Assembly (NCBI RefSeq): GCF_039526385.1
Contig: NZ_BAAAIX010000021.1
Span: 1-64,000 of the forward strand
Direction of reading: 5' to 3'
DNA length: 64,000 bases
From: Luteococcus peritonei
GTDB lineage: Bacteria > Actinomycetota > Actinomycetes > Propionibacteriales > Propionibacteriaceae
Shown one piece after another: positions 34,857-43,681 of this stretch (positions within the stretch are counted from its first letter, which is position 1; the number at the start of each line of letters is the position of its first letter). The notes under the pieces are model-generated. The model made no database searches. It worked only from the letters and a program-made list of their open reading frames with translations, and was not told the DNA's origin. A program made the translations under genes and the position numbers.

Positions 34857-34870
34857 CCGAATCGATTCGG
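34857..34870. promoter_or_regulatory. LacI-type operator B
   Basis: CCGAATCGATTCGG, a perfect 14-base palindrome identical to the core of operator A. Centres are 34 bases apart. Confidence 0.75.
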
Positions 34871-34927
34871 CGACAGGGACGTCGCTCGCCTTCGAACGGT
34901 TTCCATTCCTTCGCTGGAGGTTCAAAG

Positions 34928-36259
34928 ATGAACAACTTCTCTCGTCGTACCGTCCTCAAGGGCACCCTCGCCGCACTCGCCCTCGGGCCCGCCCTGGCCG
35001 CCTGTGGTGGCAAGGACTCGGATTCCACCTCGGGCTCGTCGGCCTCGGGCAGCGCCGCAGGCGGCGCCACCCTCACCTACTGGGCCTCCAACCAGGGAAC
35101 CAGCCTGGACAACGACAAGGAGGTGCTGACCCCGATCCTCGCGGAGTTCACCAAGCAGACCGGCAACAAGGTCAACCTCGAGGTCATCGGCTGGGGAGAC
35201 CTGCAGACCCGCATCCAGACTGCCGTCACCTCCGGCCAGGGCCCCGACGTGGTCAACATCGGCAACACCTGGGCCGTCTCGCTGCAGGCCACCGACGGCT
35301 TCCTGGAGCTCGGCGACGCCGAGATGGAGGCCATCGGCGGCAAGGACAAGTTCGTCGAGACCGCCCTGCAGACCGGTGGCGCCGAGGGCACCGCACCCAC
35401 CTCGGTGCCGCTCTACGGCCTGGCCTACGGCCTGTTCTACAACAAGAAGATGTTCGCTGATGCCGGCCTCAAGCCTCCGACCACCTGGGAGGAGCTGGTC
35501 AGCTGCGCCCAGAAGCTCACCAAGGGCAACGTCTACGGCATGAGCCTTGCCGCCGGTTCCTACACCGAGAACAACCACTTCGCCTTCATCAATGCCTGCC
35601 AGAACGGTGCGGAACTCTTCGACAAGGACGGCAAGCCCACCTTCACCGGCGACGGCGTGGTGGACGGCATCCTGCGTTACCTGGACCTGATGCAGAAGGA
35701 CAAGGTCGTCAACACCTCCAACGCCCAGTACGACAACGGCACCAAGTCGGTCACCGACTTCGCCAAGGGCAAGGCCGCCATGATCCTGAACCAGAACAAT
35801 GCGGTGGCCACGATCCTGTCCAACGGCATGGACATCAGCAATGTGGGCGTCGTCCCCTTCCCGGCCCCCGCCTCGGCCCCTGACAAGACCGCCAGCCACG
35901 TCGCCGGTATCAACCTGTCGATCATGAAGAACACCAAGAACAAGGACGCCTCGCTGGCCTTCATGAAGTACATGACCAGCCCTGAGGTGCAGGAGAAGCT
36001 GGGCACGCCCTTCAACTCGCTGCCCGTGCTCAAGGACGGCAAGGCCACCTTCAGCACCGATCCGGAGATGCTCAAGATCTTCCCGGAGATCTACAACACC
36101 CGTAGCAAGCCGCTGCCGCTGGTCCCCTCCGAGGACCAGTTCGAGACCAATGTGGGCAAGGCGATGAACAACATGTTCGCCAAGATCGCCACCGGTGGCA
36201 CCGTCACCCGCGACGAGATCAAGGCCGCCATGCAGACCGCGCAGGACGCGATCCGCTGA
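34928..36259 (+). CDS. Sugar ABC transporter substrate-binding lipoprotein 2
   Basis: 443 aa, solute-binding protein family 1. Twin arginines R6-R7 (NNFSRRTVLKG) and a lipobox ending at C26 (ALAAC) predict Tat export and lipid anchoring. GGAGG (34916-34920) lies 7 bases before the ATG. It is the first gene of the operon; the hairpin behind it and the encoded beta-glycosidases suggest high-level synthesis and a beta-linked oligosaccharide as ligand. Confidence 0.93.
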   Translation: MNNFSRRTVLKGTLAALALGPALAACGGKDSDSTSGSSASGSAAGGATLTYWASNQGTSLDNDKEVLTPILAEFTKQTGNKVNLEVIGWGDLQTRIQTAVTSGQGPDVVNIGNTWAVSLQATDGFLELGDAEMEAIGGKDKFVETALQTGGAEGTAPTSVPLYGLAYGLFYNKKMFADAGLKPPTTWEELVSCAQKLTKGNVYGMSLAAGSYTENNHFAFINACQNGAELFDKDGKPTFTGDGVVDGILRYLDLMQKDKVVNTSNAQYDNGTKSVTDFAKGKAAMILNQNNAVATILSNGMDISNVGVVPFPAPASAPDKTASHVAGINLSIMKNTKNKDASLAFMKYMTSPEVQEKLGTPFNSLPVLKDGKATFSTDPEMLKIFPEIYNTRSKPLPLVPSEDQFETNVGKAMNNMFAKIATGGTVTRDEIKAAMQTAQDAIR

Positions 36260-36266
36260 CGACGAC

Positions 36267-36292
36267 GGGGCGGGGCCGAACGGCCCCGCCCC
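36267..36292 (+). terminator. Intercistronic hairpin after the binding-protein gene
   Basis: GGGGCGGGGCC (36267-36277) pairs with GGCCCCGCCCC (36282-36292), loop GAAC. Such stems after a binding-protein gene usually stabilise the upstream message or stop part of the transcripts. No T-run. Confidence 0.6.
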
Positions 36293-36332
36293 GCCTCCCA
36301 CCAGCCCCTCCCCACGGCCAGGAGCAGCCCAC

Positions 36333-37289
36333 ATGACCATCCACGCGGCGCCCCTCGAGGCGTCGGACAAGCCCCGCAAGCGGGAACGCCAGAAGTGGTG
36401 GTGGTTCCCCTATGCCATCGTCGCCCCGGCCGTCCTGCTGGAGCTGTTCATCCACATCATCCCCCTGCTCACCGGCATCTGGATGAGCTTCGTGAAGCTC
36501 ACGAAGTTCTACATCCGCCGGTGGACCCAGGCCCCCTTCGTCGGGCTCGAGAACTTCTCGCTCTCCATCGACGTGAGCACCGCCGTCGGCAAGGGACTGC
36601 TCAACTCCTTCCTGTTGACCTGCGCCTACACCGCCATCGTGGTGACCATCTCCTGGTCGCTGGGCATGGCGGCCGCCGTGGTGCTGCAACGTCCCTTCCG
36701 CGGTCGCGGGCTGTGGCGCACCATCTTCCTGATCCCCTACGCCCTGCCGATGTATGCCGGCATCATCACCTGGAACTTCATGCTGCAGCGCGACACGGGC
36801 GCCGTGAACCACTTCCTGGTGGACCAGCTGCACCTGTTCAGCGACCGCCCCTTCTGGTTGATCGGCAACCGGGCCTTCCTCTCGCTGTGCATCGTCGCCA
36901 TCTGGAAGATGTGGCCGTTCGCCTTCCTGATGCTGATGGCCGGCCTGCAGTCCATCCCCTCCGACGTCTACGAGGCCGCCTCGATCGACGGCGCCTCGCC
37001 CTGGCGCCAGTTCCGGCGCATCACCCTGCCGATGCTCTCCAGCGTCAATGTGGTGCTGGTGCTCGTGATGTTCCTGTGGGTCTTCAACGACTTCAACACG
37101 CCGTTCGTGCTCTTCGGCCAGGCCCAGCCGCCGGCCGGCGACCTGATCAGCTTCCACATCTACAACGCCTCCTTCCTCAGCTGGGACTTCGGCCTGGGCG
37201 CGGCGATGAGCGTCATGCTGCTGCTCTTCCTGCTGCTGGTGACGGCGGTCTACCTGGTCTTCACCAACAAGAGGAGGGAAAATGCGTGA
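36333..37289 (+). CDS. Sugar ABC transporter permease 2 (MalF type)
   Basis: 318 aa, six helices after a basic, tryptophan-rich start (KRERQKWWWFPYAI). EAA loop VYEAASIDGASPWRQF. AGGAGC upstream of the ATG. Overlaps the next permease by 8 bases. Confidence 0.93.
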   Translation: MTIHAAPLEASDKPRKRERQKWWWFPYAIVAPAVLLELFIHIIPLLTGIWMSFVKLTKFYIRRWTQAPFVGLENFSLSIDVSTAVGKGLLNSFLLTCAYTAIVVTISWSLGMAAAVVLQRPFRGRGLWRTIFLIPYALPMYAGIITWNFMLQRDTGAVNHFLVDQLHLFSDRPFWLIGNRAFLSLCIVAIWKMWPFAFLMLMAGLQSIPSDVYEAASIDGASPWRQFRRITLPMLSSVNVVLVLVMFLWVFNDFNTPFVLFGQAQPPAGDLISFHIYNASFLSWDFGLGAAMSVMLLLFLLLVTAVYLVFTNKRRENA

Positions 37290-38121
37290 GACGACGGGCG
37301 AGCGGATCTTCCGCGTCGGCATCATCACCTTCCTGACCCTGTTCATCTGCATCCCGCTCTACGTCATGGTCACCTCGGCCATGAAGCCGCTGGGCGACGT
37401 GCAGGGCAACTTCACCTGGATCCCCAGCACCATCACGGCCCAGCCCTTCTTCGACATGTGGAAGACGGTGCCACTGGCGGACTACTTCGTGAACTCGATC
37501 ATCGTCGCCTCGCTGGCCACCCTGTTCAGCGTGGTGGTCGCGATCTTCGCCTCCTACGCGGTCTCCCGCTGGCGCTTCCGTGGCCGCACCGTCTTCACCA
37601 CCACCGTGCTGTCCACGCAGATGTTCCCGGGCGTGCTCTTCCTGCTGCCGCTCTACATCATCTTCGTGAACATCGCCAATGCCACCGGCGTCACCCTGGT
37701 GGGCACCCGGCTCGGCCTGGTGATCACCTACCTGACCTTCTCGCTGCCCTTCAGCATCTGGATGCTGGCCGGCTACTTCGACGGCATCCCGCGTGAGCTC
37801 GACGAGGCCAGCTGGGTCGACGGCTGCACGCCGCTGCAGACGCTGTACAAGGTGGTGCTCCCTGCGGCCCGCCCGGGCGTCATCGCGGTGGCCATCTATG
37901 CCTTCATGACCGCCTGGTCCGAGGTGCTCTTCGCCTCGGTGATGACCACCGACGCCAACCGCACCCTGGCCGTCGGCCTGCGGCAGTACGCCTCGCAGAC
38001 CAATGTCTACTGGAACCAGGTGATGGCGGCCTCGCTGGCCGTCAGCCTCCCGGTGGTCTGCGTCTTCATGCTGCTGCAGCGCAACTTCGTCGCCGGCCTG
38101 ACCGCGGGCGCCGTCAAGTAG
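37282..38121 (+). CDS. Sugar ABC transporter permease 2 (MalG type)
   Basis: 279 aa, six helices, EAA loop ELDEASWVDGCTPLQTL. GAGGAGGG (37271-37278) lies just before the ATG inside the previous gene. Forms the channel with the MalF-type subunit; no ATPase gene in the operon. Confidence 0.93.
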   Translation: MRETTGERIFRVGIITFLTLFICIPLYVMVTSAMKPLGDVQGNFTWIPSTITAQPFFDMWKTVPLADYFVNSIIVASLATLFSVVVAIFASYAVSRWRFRGRTVFTTTVLSTQMFPGVLFLLPLYIIFVNIANATGVTLVGTRLGLVITYLTFSLPFSIWMLAGYFDGIPRELDEASWVDGCTPLQTLYKVVLPAARPGVIAVAIYAFMTAWSEVLFASVMTTDANRTLAVGLRQYASQTNVYWNQVMAASLAVSLPVVCVFMLLQRNFVAGLTAGAVK

Positions 38122-38124
38122 TCG

Positions 38125-38158
38125 CCCGGCCGCCGGGACCACGCTGCCGGCGGCCGGG
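38125..38158 (+). terminator. Intercistronic hairpin after the permease genes
   Basis: CCCGGCCGCCG (38125-38135) pairs with CGGCGGCCGGG (38148-38158). It separates transporter genes from glycosidase genes and may lower expression of the latter. Confidence 0.5.
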
Positions 38159-38221
38159 TGGCCCACCCCTCGTCGCATCCACATCCCGTCCCGCACCACA
38201 CCATCTGCCCAGGAGCCGATC

Positions 38222-40165
38222 GTGCTACGACCCATGCCCAAGACCACCACCCCCGACGGCGAGAACCTGTTCTGGTACGGGGCCAACTTCTGGTCCCGCT
38301 CGGGCGGGCCGCTGATGTGGCGCAACTACGACCCCGAGTTGGTGCGCCAAGAGCTGGCGGTGCTGGCGGAGCACGGGCTGAACATGACCCGCTCCTTCTT
38401 CTACTGGCCTGACTTCCAGCCGGAGCCGGATGTCATCGACGAGCAGCTGTGCGCCCACTACGCCGACTTCCTGGACGCCCATGCGGAGCACGGCATGACC
38501 ACCATCCCCACCTTCATCGTGGGCCACATGTCCGGCGAGAACTGGGACCCGGCCTGGCGGCACGGGCGCGACATCTACGCCGATGTCTGGATGGTGGGCC
38601 GCGAGGTCTTCTACGTCACCGAGCTGACCCGTCGTTTCCACGACCACCCGGCCGTCTCCGGCTGGCTGATCTCCAACGAGATCCCGATCTACGGCGGCGA
38701 GGGCGACCGCGGAGTGATCGAGGCCTGGTGTCGGATCATGGTGGCCGCCGTACGTGCCGGTGGCGGCACCCAACCGGTCTCGATCGGCGACGGCGCCTGG
38801 GGACAGGAGGTGACGGGTCACGACTCCGGGTTCAGCGTGCGTGACCTGGCTGCGCTCACCGACTTCGTCGGCCCTCACGTCTACCGGATGGAGACCGACG
38901 TGGTGCGCCAGCACCTCAACGCCGCCTTCGTCTGCGAACTGGCCACCGTGGGTGGCAAGCCCGTGGTGATGGAGGAGTTCGGGCTGAGCACTGACTTCGT
39001 CTCCACCGAGAACGCCCGCCACTACTACCGCCAGCTGCTGGTCAACAGCCTGCTGGCCGGCTCGGTGGGCTGGATCGCCTGGAACAACACCGACTACGAC
39101 GAGATCATCGCCCAGCGCCCCTACTCCCACCACCCCTTCGAGCTGCACTTCGGCATCACCGACAGCACCGGCAAGCCGAAGAGCGCCCTGTTGGAGCTGC
39201 AGGCCTTCCGCGGCCTGGTGGATGCCATCGACCTGCCCAACCTGTCGCGACGCGAGGCCGATGCGGCCCTGGTGGTCAGCTCCTATGTGGACTCCTCCTA
39301 CTCCTTCCTCGACGATGTGCAGCCCCGGATGATCGTGGCCAATGCCCACCAGGGCTATGTCAGCGCCAAGCAGGCCGGCCTTCCGGTGGCGGTGGTGCGT
39401 GAGCGCACCGACGGCGGCATCCCGGACGACGCCCGGCTCTACCTGCTGCCCAGCCTGAAGGAGCTCACCGGCCCCACCTGGGCGCAGCTGGTGGACCTGG
39501 CCGAGGGCGGCGCGACGGTCTACGTCTCCTACTGCGCGGGGGAGTCGGACTTCCAGCGCGGCCCCTGGTGGACCTGCACCGAGCAGCTCTTCGGGGTGCG
39601 CAATGACCTGGTCTACGGAATCAACAACCGCGTCGAGGACGACGAGGTGACCATCACCTTCAGCGAGGACCTGGGCAGCATCCGTGCCGGGGAGCAGCTG
39701 GTGGTGCGCGCGGCCGGCAACGAGAACAGCCGCGCCTTCCTGCCCGTGGTCGTCACCGACGGTCGCGTGGTGGCCACCGACCAGCACGGCAATCCCGCCA
39801 TCGTGGTCAAGCAGCACGGTGCCGGGCGGGTGGTGCTGTGCACCTACCCGCTGGAGCACTTCGCGGCCCGTCGCCGCGGCGCCAACCCGGAGGACAGCTG
39901 GAAGCTCTACCGGGCGCTGGCCGAGGTGGCCAGTGCCACCGCACCGGTGCAGGTGGACGACCCGCGGGTGCTGGTGGACGCGCTGGTGCACTCCGACGGG
40001 CGCGAGCTCTGGTTCCTGGTGAGCCAGCACGCCGAGCCGGTGGAGGTGGCCGTCTCCTGCGAGGAGCCGTTGACAACCCTGGACGGCGAGCCCGCCGGCC
40101 GGACCGTGCACCTGGACCCCTACGGCTATGCGGTCCTGGTGCGAGCAGAGGGAGAACAGAAGTGA
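38222..40165 (+). CDS. GH5-like glycoside hydrolase with beta-galactosidase-trimerisation-like domain
   Basis: 647 aa, no signal peptide, so cytoplasmic. TIM barrel (about 10-340) with acid/base E153 (ISNEIP) and nucleophile E252 (VVMEEFG), the clan A pattern of GH5. A GATase-like domain resembling the GH42 trimerisation domain follows (about 355-560: LYLLPSLKELTGPTW, GGATVYVSYCAGES), then a small C-terminal sandwich. It probably acts on imported beta-linked oligosaccharides such as mannosides, glucosides or galactosides. GTG 38222 has AGGAG 6 bases upstream. Its stop overlaps the GH1 start. Confidence 0.82.
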   Translation: MLRPMPKTTTPDGENLFWYGANFWSRSGGPLMWRNYDPELVRQELAVLAEHGLNMTRSFFYWPDFQPEPDVIDEQLCAHYADFLDAHAEHGMTTIPTFIVGHMSGENWDPAWRHGRDIYADVWMVGREVFYVTELTRRFHDHPAVSGWLISNEIPIYGGEGDRGVIEAWCRIMVAAVRAGGGTQPVSIGDGAWGQEVTGHDSGFSVRDLAALTDFVGPHVYRMETDVVRQHLNAAFVCELATVGGKPVVMEEFGLSTDFVSTENARHYYRQLLVNSLLAGSVGWIAWNNTDYDEIIAQRPYSHHPFELHFGITDSTGKPKSALLELQAFRGLVDAIDLPNLSRREADAALVVSSYVDSSYSFLDDVQPRMIVANAHQGYVSAKQAGLPVAVVRERTDGGIPDDARLYLLPSLKELTGPTWAQLVDLAEGGATVYVSYCAGESDFQRGPWWTCTEQLFGVRNDLVYGINNRVEDDEVTITFSEDLGSIRAGEQLVVRAAGNENSRAFLPVVVTDGRVVATDQHGNPAIVVKQHGAGRVVLCTYPLEHFAARRRGANPEDSWKLYRALAEVASATAPVQVDDPRVLVDALVHSDGRELWFLVSQHAEPVEVAVSCEEPLTTLDGEPAGRTVHLDPYGYAVLVRAEGEQK

Positions 40166-41580
40166 AGTTCGCAGACGATTTCGTCTTCGGCACCGCCACC
40201 GCCAGCTACCAGGTGGAAGGCGCACACGACGAGGGTGGGCGCACCCCGTCCATCTGGGACACCCAGTGCCGCACGCCCGGCAAGATCAAGAACGGTGACA
40301 CCGGCGACGTGGCCTGCGACCAGTACCACCGCTGGCCTGAGGACCTGGAGATCATCAAGGGCCTAGGGCTGGGTGCCTACCGCTTCTCCATCTCCTGGAG
40401 CCGGGTGCTGCCACAGGGCCTCGGCGAGCCGAACCCGGAGGGCATCGCCTACTACCGCGAGCTGTGCCGCAGCCTGAAGCAGGCCGGGATCAGCCCCGTC
40501 GTGACGCTCTACCACTGGGACCTGCCGCAGGTGCTGGAGGACCGTGGCGGCTGGACCGTGCGCGAGACCGCCTACGCCTTCGCCGACTACGCCCGGCTGA
40601 TGGCCCGCGAGCTGGGCGATCTGGTGGACGTCTGGAGCACGCTGAACGAGCCCTGGTGCTCCAGCTACCTCGGCTATGCCTCGGGGGTCCACGCGCCGGG
40701 CCGTACCGAGCCACTGGCCGCGCTGCAGGCGGTGCACCACCTGAACCTGGCCCACGGCCTGGCGGCGCGGGCGCTGCGCGAGGAGCTGGGCGACGAGGTG
40801 CCGGTCTGCCTCACGCTGAACCTGCATGTCACCCATCCGCTCACCGACTCCGCCGAGGACATCGCGGCAGCCCGCAAGATCGACGTCGTGGGCAACGAGG
40901 CCTTCCTGATGCCCGTGATGGAAGGTGTGCTGAGCCCCGAACTGGTGGAGATCACCCGCGAGGTCACCGACTGGGGCTTCGTCCAGGAGGGTGACCTGGA
41001 GCTGTGCCACCAGGTGCCCGACATCCTGGGCGTCAACTACTACTCCACCTCCACCGTGAAGGCCCGCCAGGAGGGGGAGGCCTCCACCTCCGGCGGACAC
41101 GGCGAGACCGGTGTCAGCCCTTGGGTGGCCTGCGATGACGTGGTCTTCCTGCCGCCCGAGGGCCCGCTCACCGCGATGGGCTGGAACCAGGAGCCAGACG
41201 CCCTGCGTCGCCTGCTGGTGCAGGTCTCCCGGCGGTACCCGGGCCAGGAGCTGATGGTCACCGAGAACGGTGCCGCCTTCTCCGACGAGGTCTCGTCCGA
41301 CGGCCAGGTGCACGACCCGGACCGGGTGGCCTACCTGCGACAGCACCTCACCGCGGTGGCGCAGGCCGTCGAGGAGGGGGCGCAGGTCACCGGCTACTTC
41401 CTGTGGTCGCTGCTGGACAACTTCGAGTGGTCCTGGGGCTACCAGAAGCGCTTCGGGATGGTCCGGGTGGACTACGAGACGCTGGAGCGCACCCCCAAGG
41501 ACTCCGCGAAGTGGTACGCGGACCTGGCCCGCAGCCGCGACCTGGACACCGTTGGTGAGGATTGGGTGGCCGGAGCCTGA
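40162..41580 (+). CDS. GH1 beta-glucosidase
   Basis: 472 aa, cytoplasmic. Family 1 signatures: FGTATASYQVEGA near the start, acid/base E163 (TLNEPW), nucleophile E368 (MVTENGA) and the substrate-site WSLLDNFEWSWGY. It should release glucose (or another sugar) from short beta-glycosides imported by the operon's transporter. GTG start overlaps the previous stop (GTGA). Last gene of the operon; the rpsF promoter lies in its 3' end. Confidence 0.94.
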   Translation: MKFADDFVFGTATASYQVEGAHDEGGRTPSIWDTQCRTPGKIKNGDTGDVACDQYHRWPEDLEIIKGLGLGAYRFSISWSRVLPQGLGEPNPEGIAYYRELCRSLKQAGISPVVTLYHWDLPQVLEDRGGWTVRETAYAFADYARLMARELGDLVDVWSTLNEPWCSSYLGYASGVHAPGRTEPLAALQAVHHLNLAHGLAARALREELGDEVPVCLTLNLHVTHPLTDSAEDIAAARKIDVVGNEAFLMPVMEGVLSPELVEITREVTDWGFVQEGDLELCHQVPDILGVNYYSTSTVKARQEGEASTSGGHGETGVSPWVACDDVVFLPPEGPLTAMGWNQEPDALRRLLVQVSRRYPGQELMVTENGAAFSDEVSSDGQVHDPDRVAYLRQHLTAVAQAVEEGAQVTGYFLWSLLDNFEWSWGYQKRFGMVRVDYETLERTPKDSAKWYADLARSRDLDTVGEDWVAGA

Positions 41581-41591
41581 ACCGGTAGAGT
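41562..41591 (+). promoter_or_regulatory. Promoter of rpsF-ssb-rpsR-rplI
   Basis: TTGGGT (41562-41567), 18-base spacer, TAGAGT (41586-41591). It starts inside the end of the GH1 gene and would give a leader of about 95 bases. Confidence 0.55.
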
Positions 41592-41643
41592 TGGTGCTTG
41601 GCTGTCTGCCTCCGATGGTGGGCGGCCAGGCATTCGCCCTCCT

Positions 41644-41664
41644 GCCATGGGAACGACCCATGGC
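41644..41664 (+). promoter_or_regulatory. Hairpin in the rpsF leader
   Basis: GCCATGGG (41644-41651) pairs with CCCATGGC (41657-41664), loop AACGA, followed by CGTTGAG. Its place suggests autogenous control by the S6:S18 complex, known for rpsF leaders in several phyla. I cannot confirm the S6:S18 consensus by eye. Confidence 0.35.
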
Positions 41665-41692
41665 CGTTGAGACCAGAGGAGGTGGGTAAAAC

Positions 41693-41983
41693 ATGCGCAA
41701 GTACGAGATCGTGGTCATCATCGACCCCGACGTCGACGAGCGTCAGGTCACTCCCATGATGGAGAAGCACCTGAAGAACATCACCGATGCAGGTGGCAGC
41801 GTCGACAATGTCGACGTGTGGGGCAAGCGTCGCCTCGCCTACGAGATCCGCAAGAAGCCGGAAGGCATCTACGTCGTCCTGAACGTGACCGCAGAGCCGG
41901 CCGCCGTGCAGGAGATGGATCGTCTGATGACCATCGACGAGCAGATCATGCGTACCAAGGTGATGCGTCCTGACGCCCACTGA
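41693..41983 (+). CDS. rpsF: 30S ribosomal protein S6
   Basis: 96 aa, usual length. MRKYEIVVIIDPDVDERQVTPM at the N-terminus and VWGKRRLAYEIRKKPEGIY are standard S6. AGGAGGTG (41675-41682) precedes the ATG. It heads the conserved bacterial order rpsF-ssb-rpsR-rplI; S6 pairs with S18 in the 30S platform. Confidence 0.98.
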   Translation: MRKYEIVVIIDPDVDERQVTPMMEKHLKNITDAGGSVDNVDVWGKRRLAYEIRKKPEGIYVVLNVTAEPAAVQEMDRLMTIDEQIMRTKVMRPDAH

Positions 41984-42124
41984 GCTCCTCGCTCGGTGAG
42001 GTCAGGGGCAACACCCGGACAACACTTTCTGCATCCCACGGACCGCACCCGCATGGAAAACTGTCAGTACCCACTGGCAGCTTGAGGCGGGTCAGTCCAC
42101 ACGTCCGATCCAACGGAGACCACC

Positions 42125-42706
42125 ATGGCAGGCGAAACGCCCATCACTCTCGTCGGCAACCTCACGGCCGACCCCGAACTGCGCTTCACTCCCTCGGGAG
42201 CAGCCGTCGCGAACTTCACCGTCGCGTCGACGCCGCGCCAGTTCGACCGTCAGTCCAACGAGTGGCGCGACGGCGAGGCCATGTTCCTCAACTGTTCGGT
42301 GTGGCGCCAGGCCGCCGAGAACGTGACCGAGTCCCTCACCAAGGGAATGCGCGTCATCGTCCAGGGCCGCCTCAAGAGCCGCAGCTACGAGACCCGCGAG
42401 GGTGAGAAGCGCACCGTCTTCGAGGTCGAGGTCGACGAGGTCGGTCCCTCCCTGCGGTACGCCACCGCGAAGGTCACCCGTACTCAGGGTGGCGGTTCCG
42501 GCGGCGGCAACTGGCAGGGTGGCAACCAGGGTGGCGGCGGCTACTCCGGCGGCAACGCCGGGGGCGGCAACAGCGGTTACAACGGCGGCGGCAACGCCGG
42601 CGGTGGTGGCGGCTGGAACTCCGCGCCCCAAGGCCAGGGTGGGGACAACCGTGGCGGCGGCGTCGATCCCTGGGCGCAGGCCCAGAGCGACGAGCCTCCC
42701 TTCTGA
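42125..42706 (+). CDS. ssb: Single-stranded DNA-binding protein
   Basis: 193 aa. OB-fold (about 1-112: GNLTADPELRFTPSG, FLNCSVWRQAAENV, GMRVIVQGRLKSRSYE), then a flexible linker very rich in Gly with Asn and Gln (about 118-180), and the acidic tip DEPPF that binds partner proteins. GGAG upstream of ATG 42125. The gap from rpsF is 141 bases, with no gene in it. Confidence 0.98.
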   Translation: MAGETPITLVGNLTADPELRFTPSGAAVANFTVASTPRQFDRQSNEWRDGEAMFLNCSVWRQAAENVTESLTKGMRVIVQGRLKSRSYETREGEKRTVFEVEVDEVGPSLRYATAKVTRTQGGGSGGGNWQGGNQGGGGYSGGNAGGGNSGYNGGGNAGGGGGWNSAPQGQGGDNRGGGVDPWAQAQSDEPPF

Positions 42707-42714
42707 TCCAGCGT

Positions 42715-42740
42715 CCGGGCCGTCAGTCCTGACGGTCCGG
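42715..42740 (+). terminator. Hairpin after ssb
   Basis: 12-base arms (42715-42726 and 42729-42740) with one G-T pair, just after the ssb stop. It may attenuate transcription into rpsR or mark a processing point. No T-run. Confidence 0.5.
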
Positions 42741-42846
42741 CGGATCCGAGACCCATCCAGTACTTTCACCATTCCCCTTCGGGAAGGCACATTCCGGCGT
42801 CACGCCGGGCTCGCGGGCCCATTACCCGCAGACAAGGAGCACCACA

Positions 42847-43086
42847 ATGGCCGGTCCACAGCGCAAGCCTGTGAACAAGAAGAAGATCGTTCCGATGAAG
42901 TCGGTTCGCATCGACAACGTCGACTACAAGGACGCCGCTACCCTGCGGAAGTTCATCTCCGAGCGTGGAAAGATCCGTGCCCGCCGCGTCACTGGCCTCT
43001 CGGTCCAGGACCAGCGCAAGGTTGCGATCGCCATCAAGAACGCTCGCGAGCTCGCCCTGCTGCCCTACGCGTCCACCGCGCGCTGA
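42847..43086 (+). CDS. rpsR: 30S ribosomal protein S18
   Basis: 79 aa, typical. Contains YKDAATLRKFISERGKI and the RRVTGLSVQDQRKVAIAIK region. No CxxC zinc pair, so the zinc-free form. AAGGAG before the ATG; 14 bases separate it from rplI. Confidence 0.98.
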   Translation: MAGPQRKPVNKKKIVPMKSVRIDNVDYKDAATLRKFISERGKIRARRVTGLSVQDQRKVAIAIKNARELALLPYASTAR

Positions 43087-43100
43087 GATAGGAGTCTGAC

Positions 43101-43556
43101 ATGAAGCTCATTCTCACCGCACCCGTCGAGAAGCTCGGCATCGCCGGCGACGTCGTCGAGGTCAAGGACGGCTACGGCCGCAACTTCCTGCTGCCCAACG
43201 GCAAGGCGATCCGCTGGACCCGTGGTACCGAGAAGCAGATCGAGGGCATCAAGCGCGCTCGTGACGCGAAGGAGATCCGCGGTCTGGACCACGCGAACGA
43301 GGTTCGCGGCCAGATCGAGGAGCTGTCGGTCGAGCTGCCGGTTCGCGCCGGCGCCGAGGGCAAGCTGTTCGGCGCGGTCACCGCTGCCGACATCGCGCAG
43401 GCCATCAAGAAGGCCGGCGGCCCCGCCATCGACAAGCGCACCGTGCAGATCGCCAAGCCGATCAAGACCGTCGGTTCGCACACCGTCGGCATCAAGCTGC
43501 ACGACGCCGTGACCGCCCACGTCTCCGTGGCCGTCATCGCCGCTGCCGCCAAGTGA
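43101..43556 (+). CDS. rplI: 50S ribosomal protein L9
   Basis: 151 aa. N-terminal motif KLILTAPVEKLGIAGDVVEV and the GYGRNFLLPNGKA signature, long helix and C-terminal domain. AGGAG before ATG 43101. Last gene of the cluster, followed by a very stable hairpin. dnaB, which often follows rplI in actinobacteria, is absent here. Confidence 0.98.
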   Translation: MKLILTAPVEKLGIAGDVVEVKDGYGRNFLLPNGKAIRWTRGTEKQIEGIKRARDAKEIRGLDHANEVRGQIEELSVELPVRAGAEGKLFGAVTAADIAQAIKKAGGPAIDKRTVQIAKPIKTVGSHTVGIKLHDAVTAHVSVAVIAAAAK

Positions 43557-43583
43557 TCTTCGCCCCTCGGGGCTGAGGTTTCT

Positions 43584-43619
43584 CAGCAGGGCCCGGACCA
43601 TCTGGTCCGGGCCCTGCTG
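43584..43619 (+). terminator. Terminator of the rpsF-rplI operon
   Basis: Perfect 17-bp stem (43584-43600 with 43603-43619). Very stable; no T-run follows. Confidence 0.8.
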
Positions 43620-43681
43620 CATGCCCAGACCTGTCCGTTTGGACAGCCGACCGGGACCCTGCGCCCTGTCAGCATGGACGG

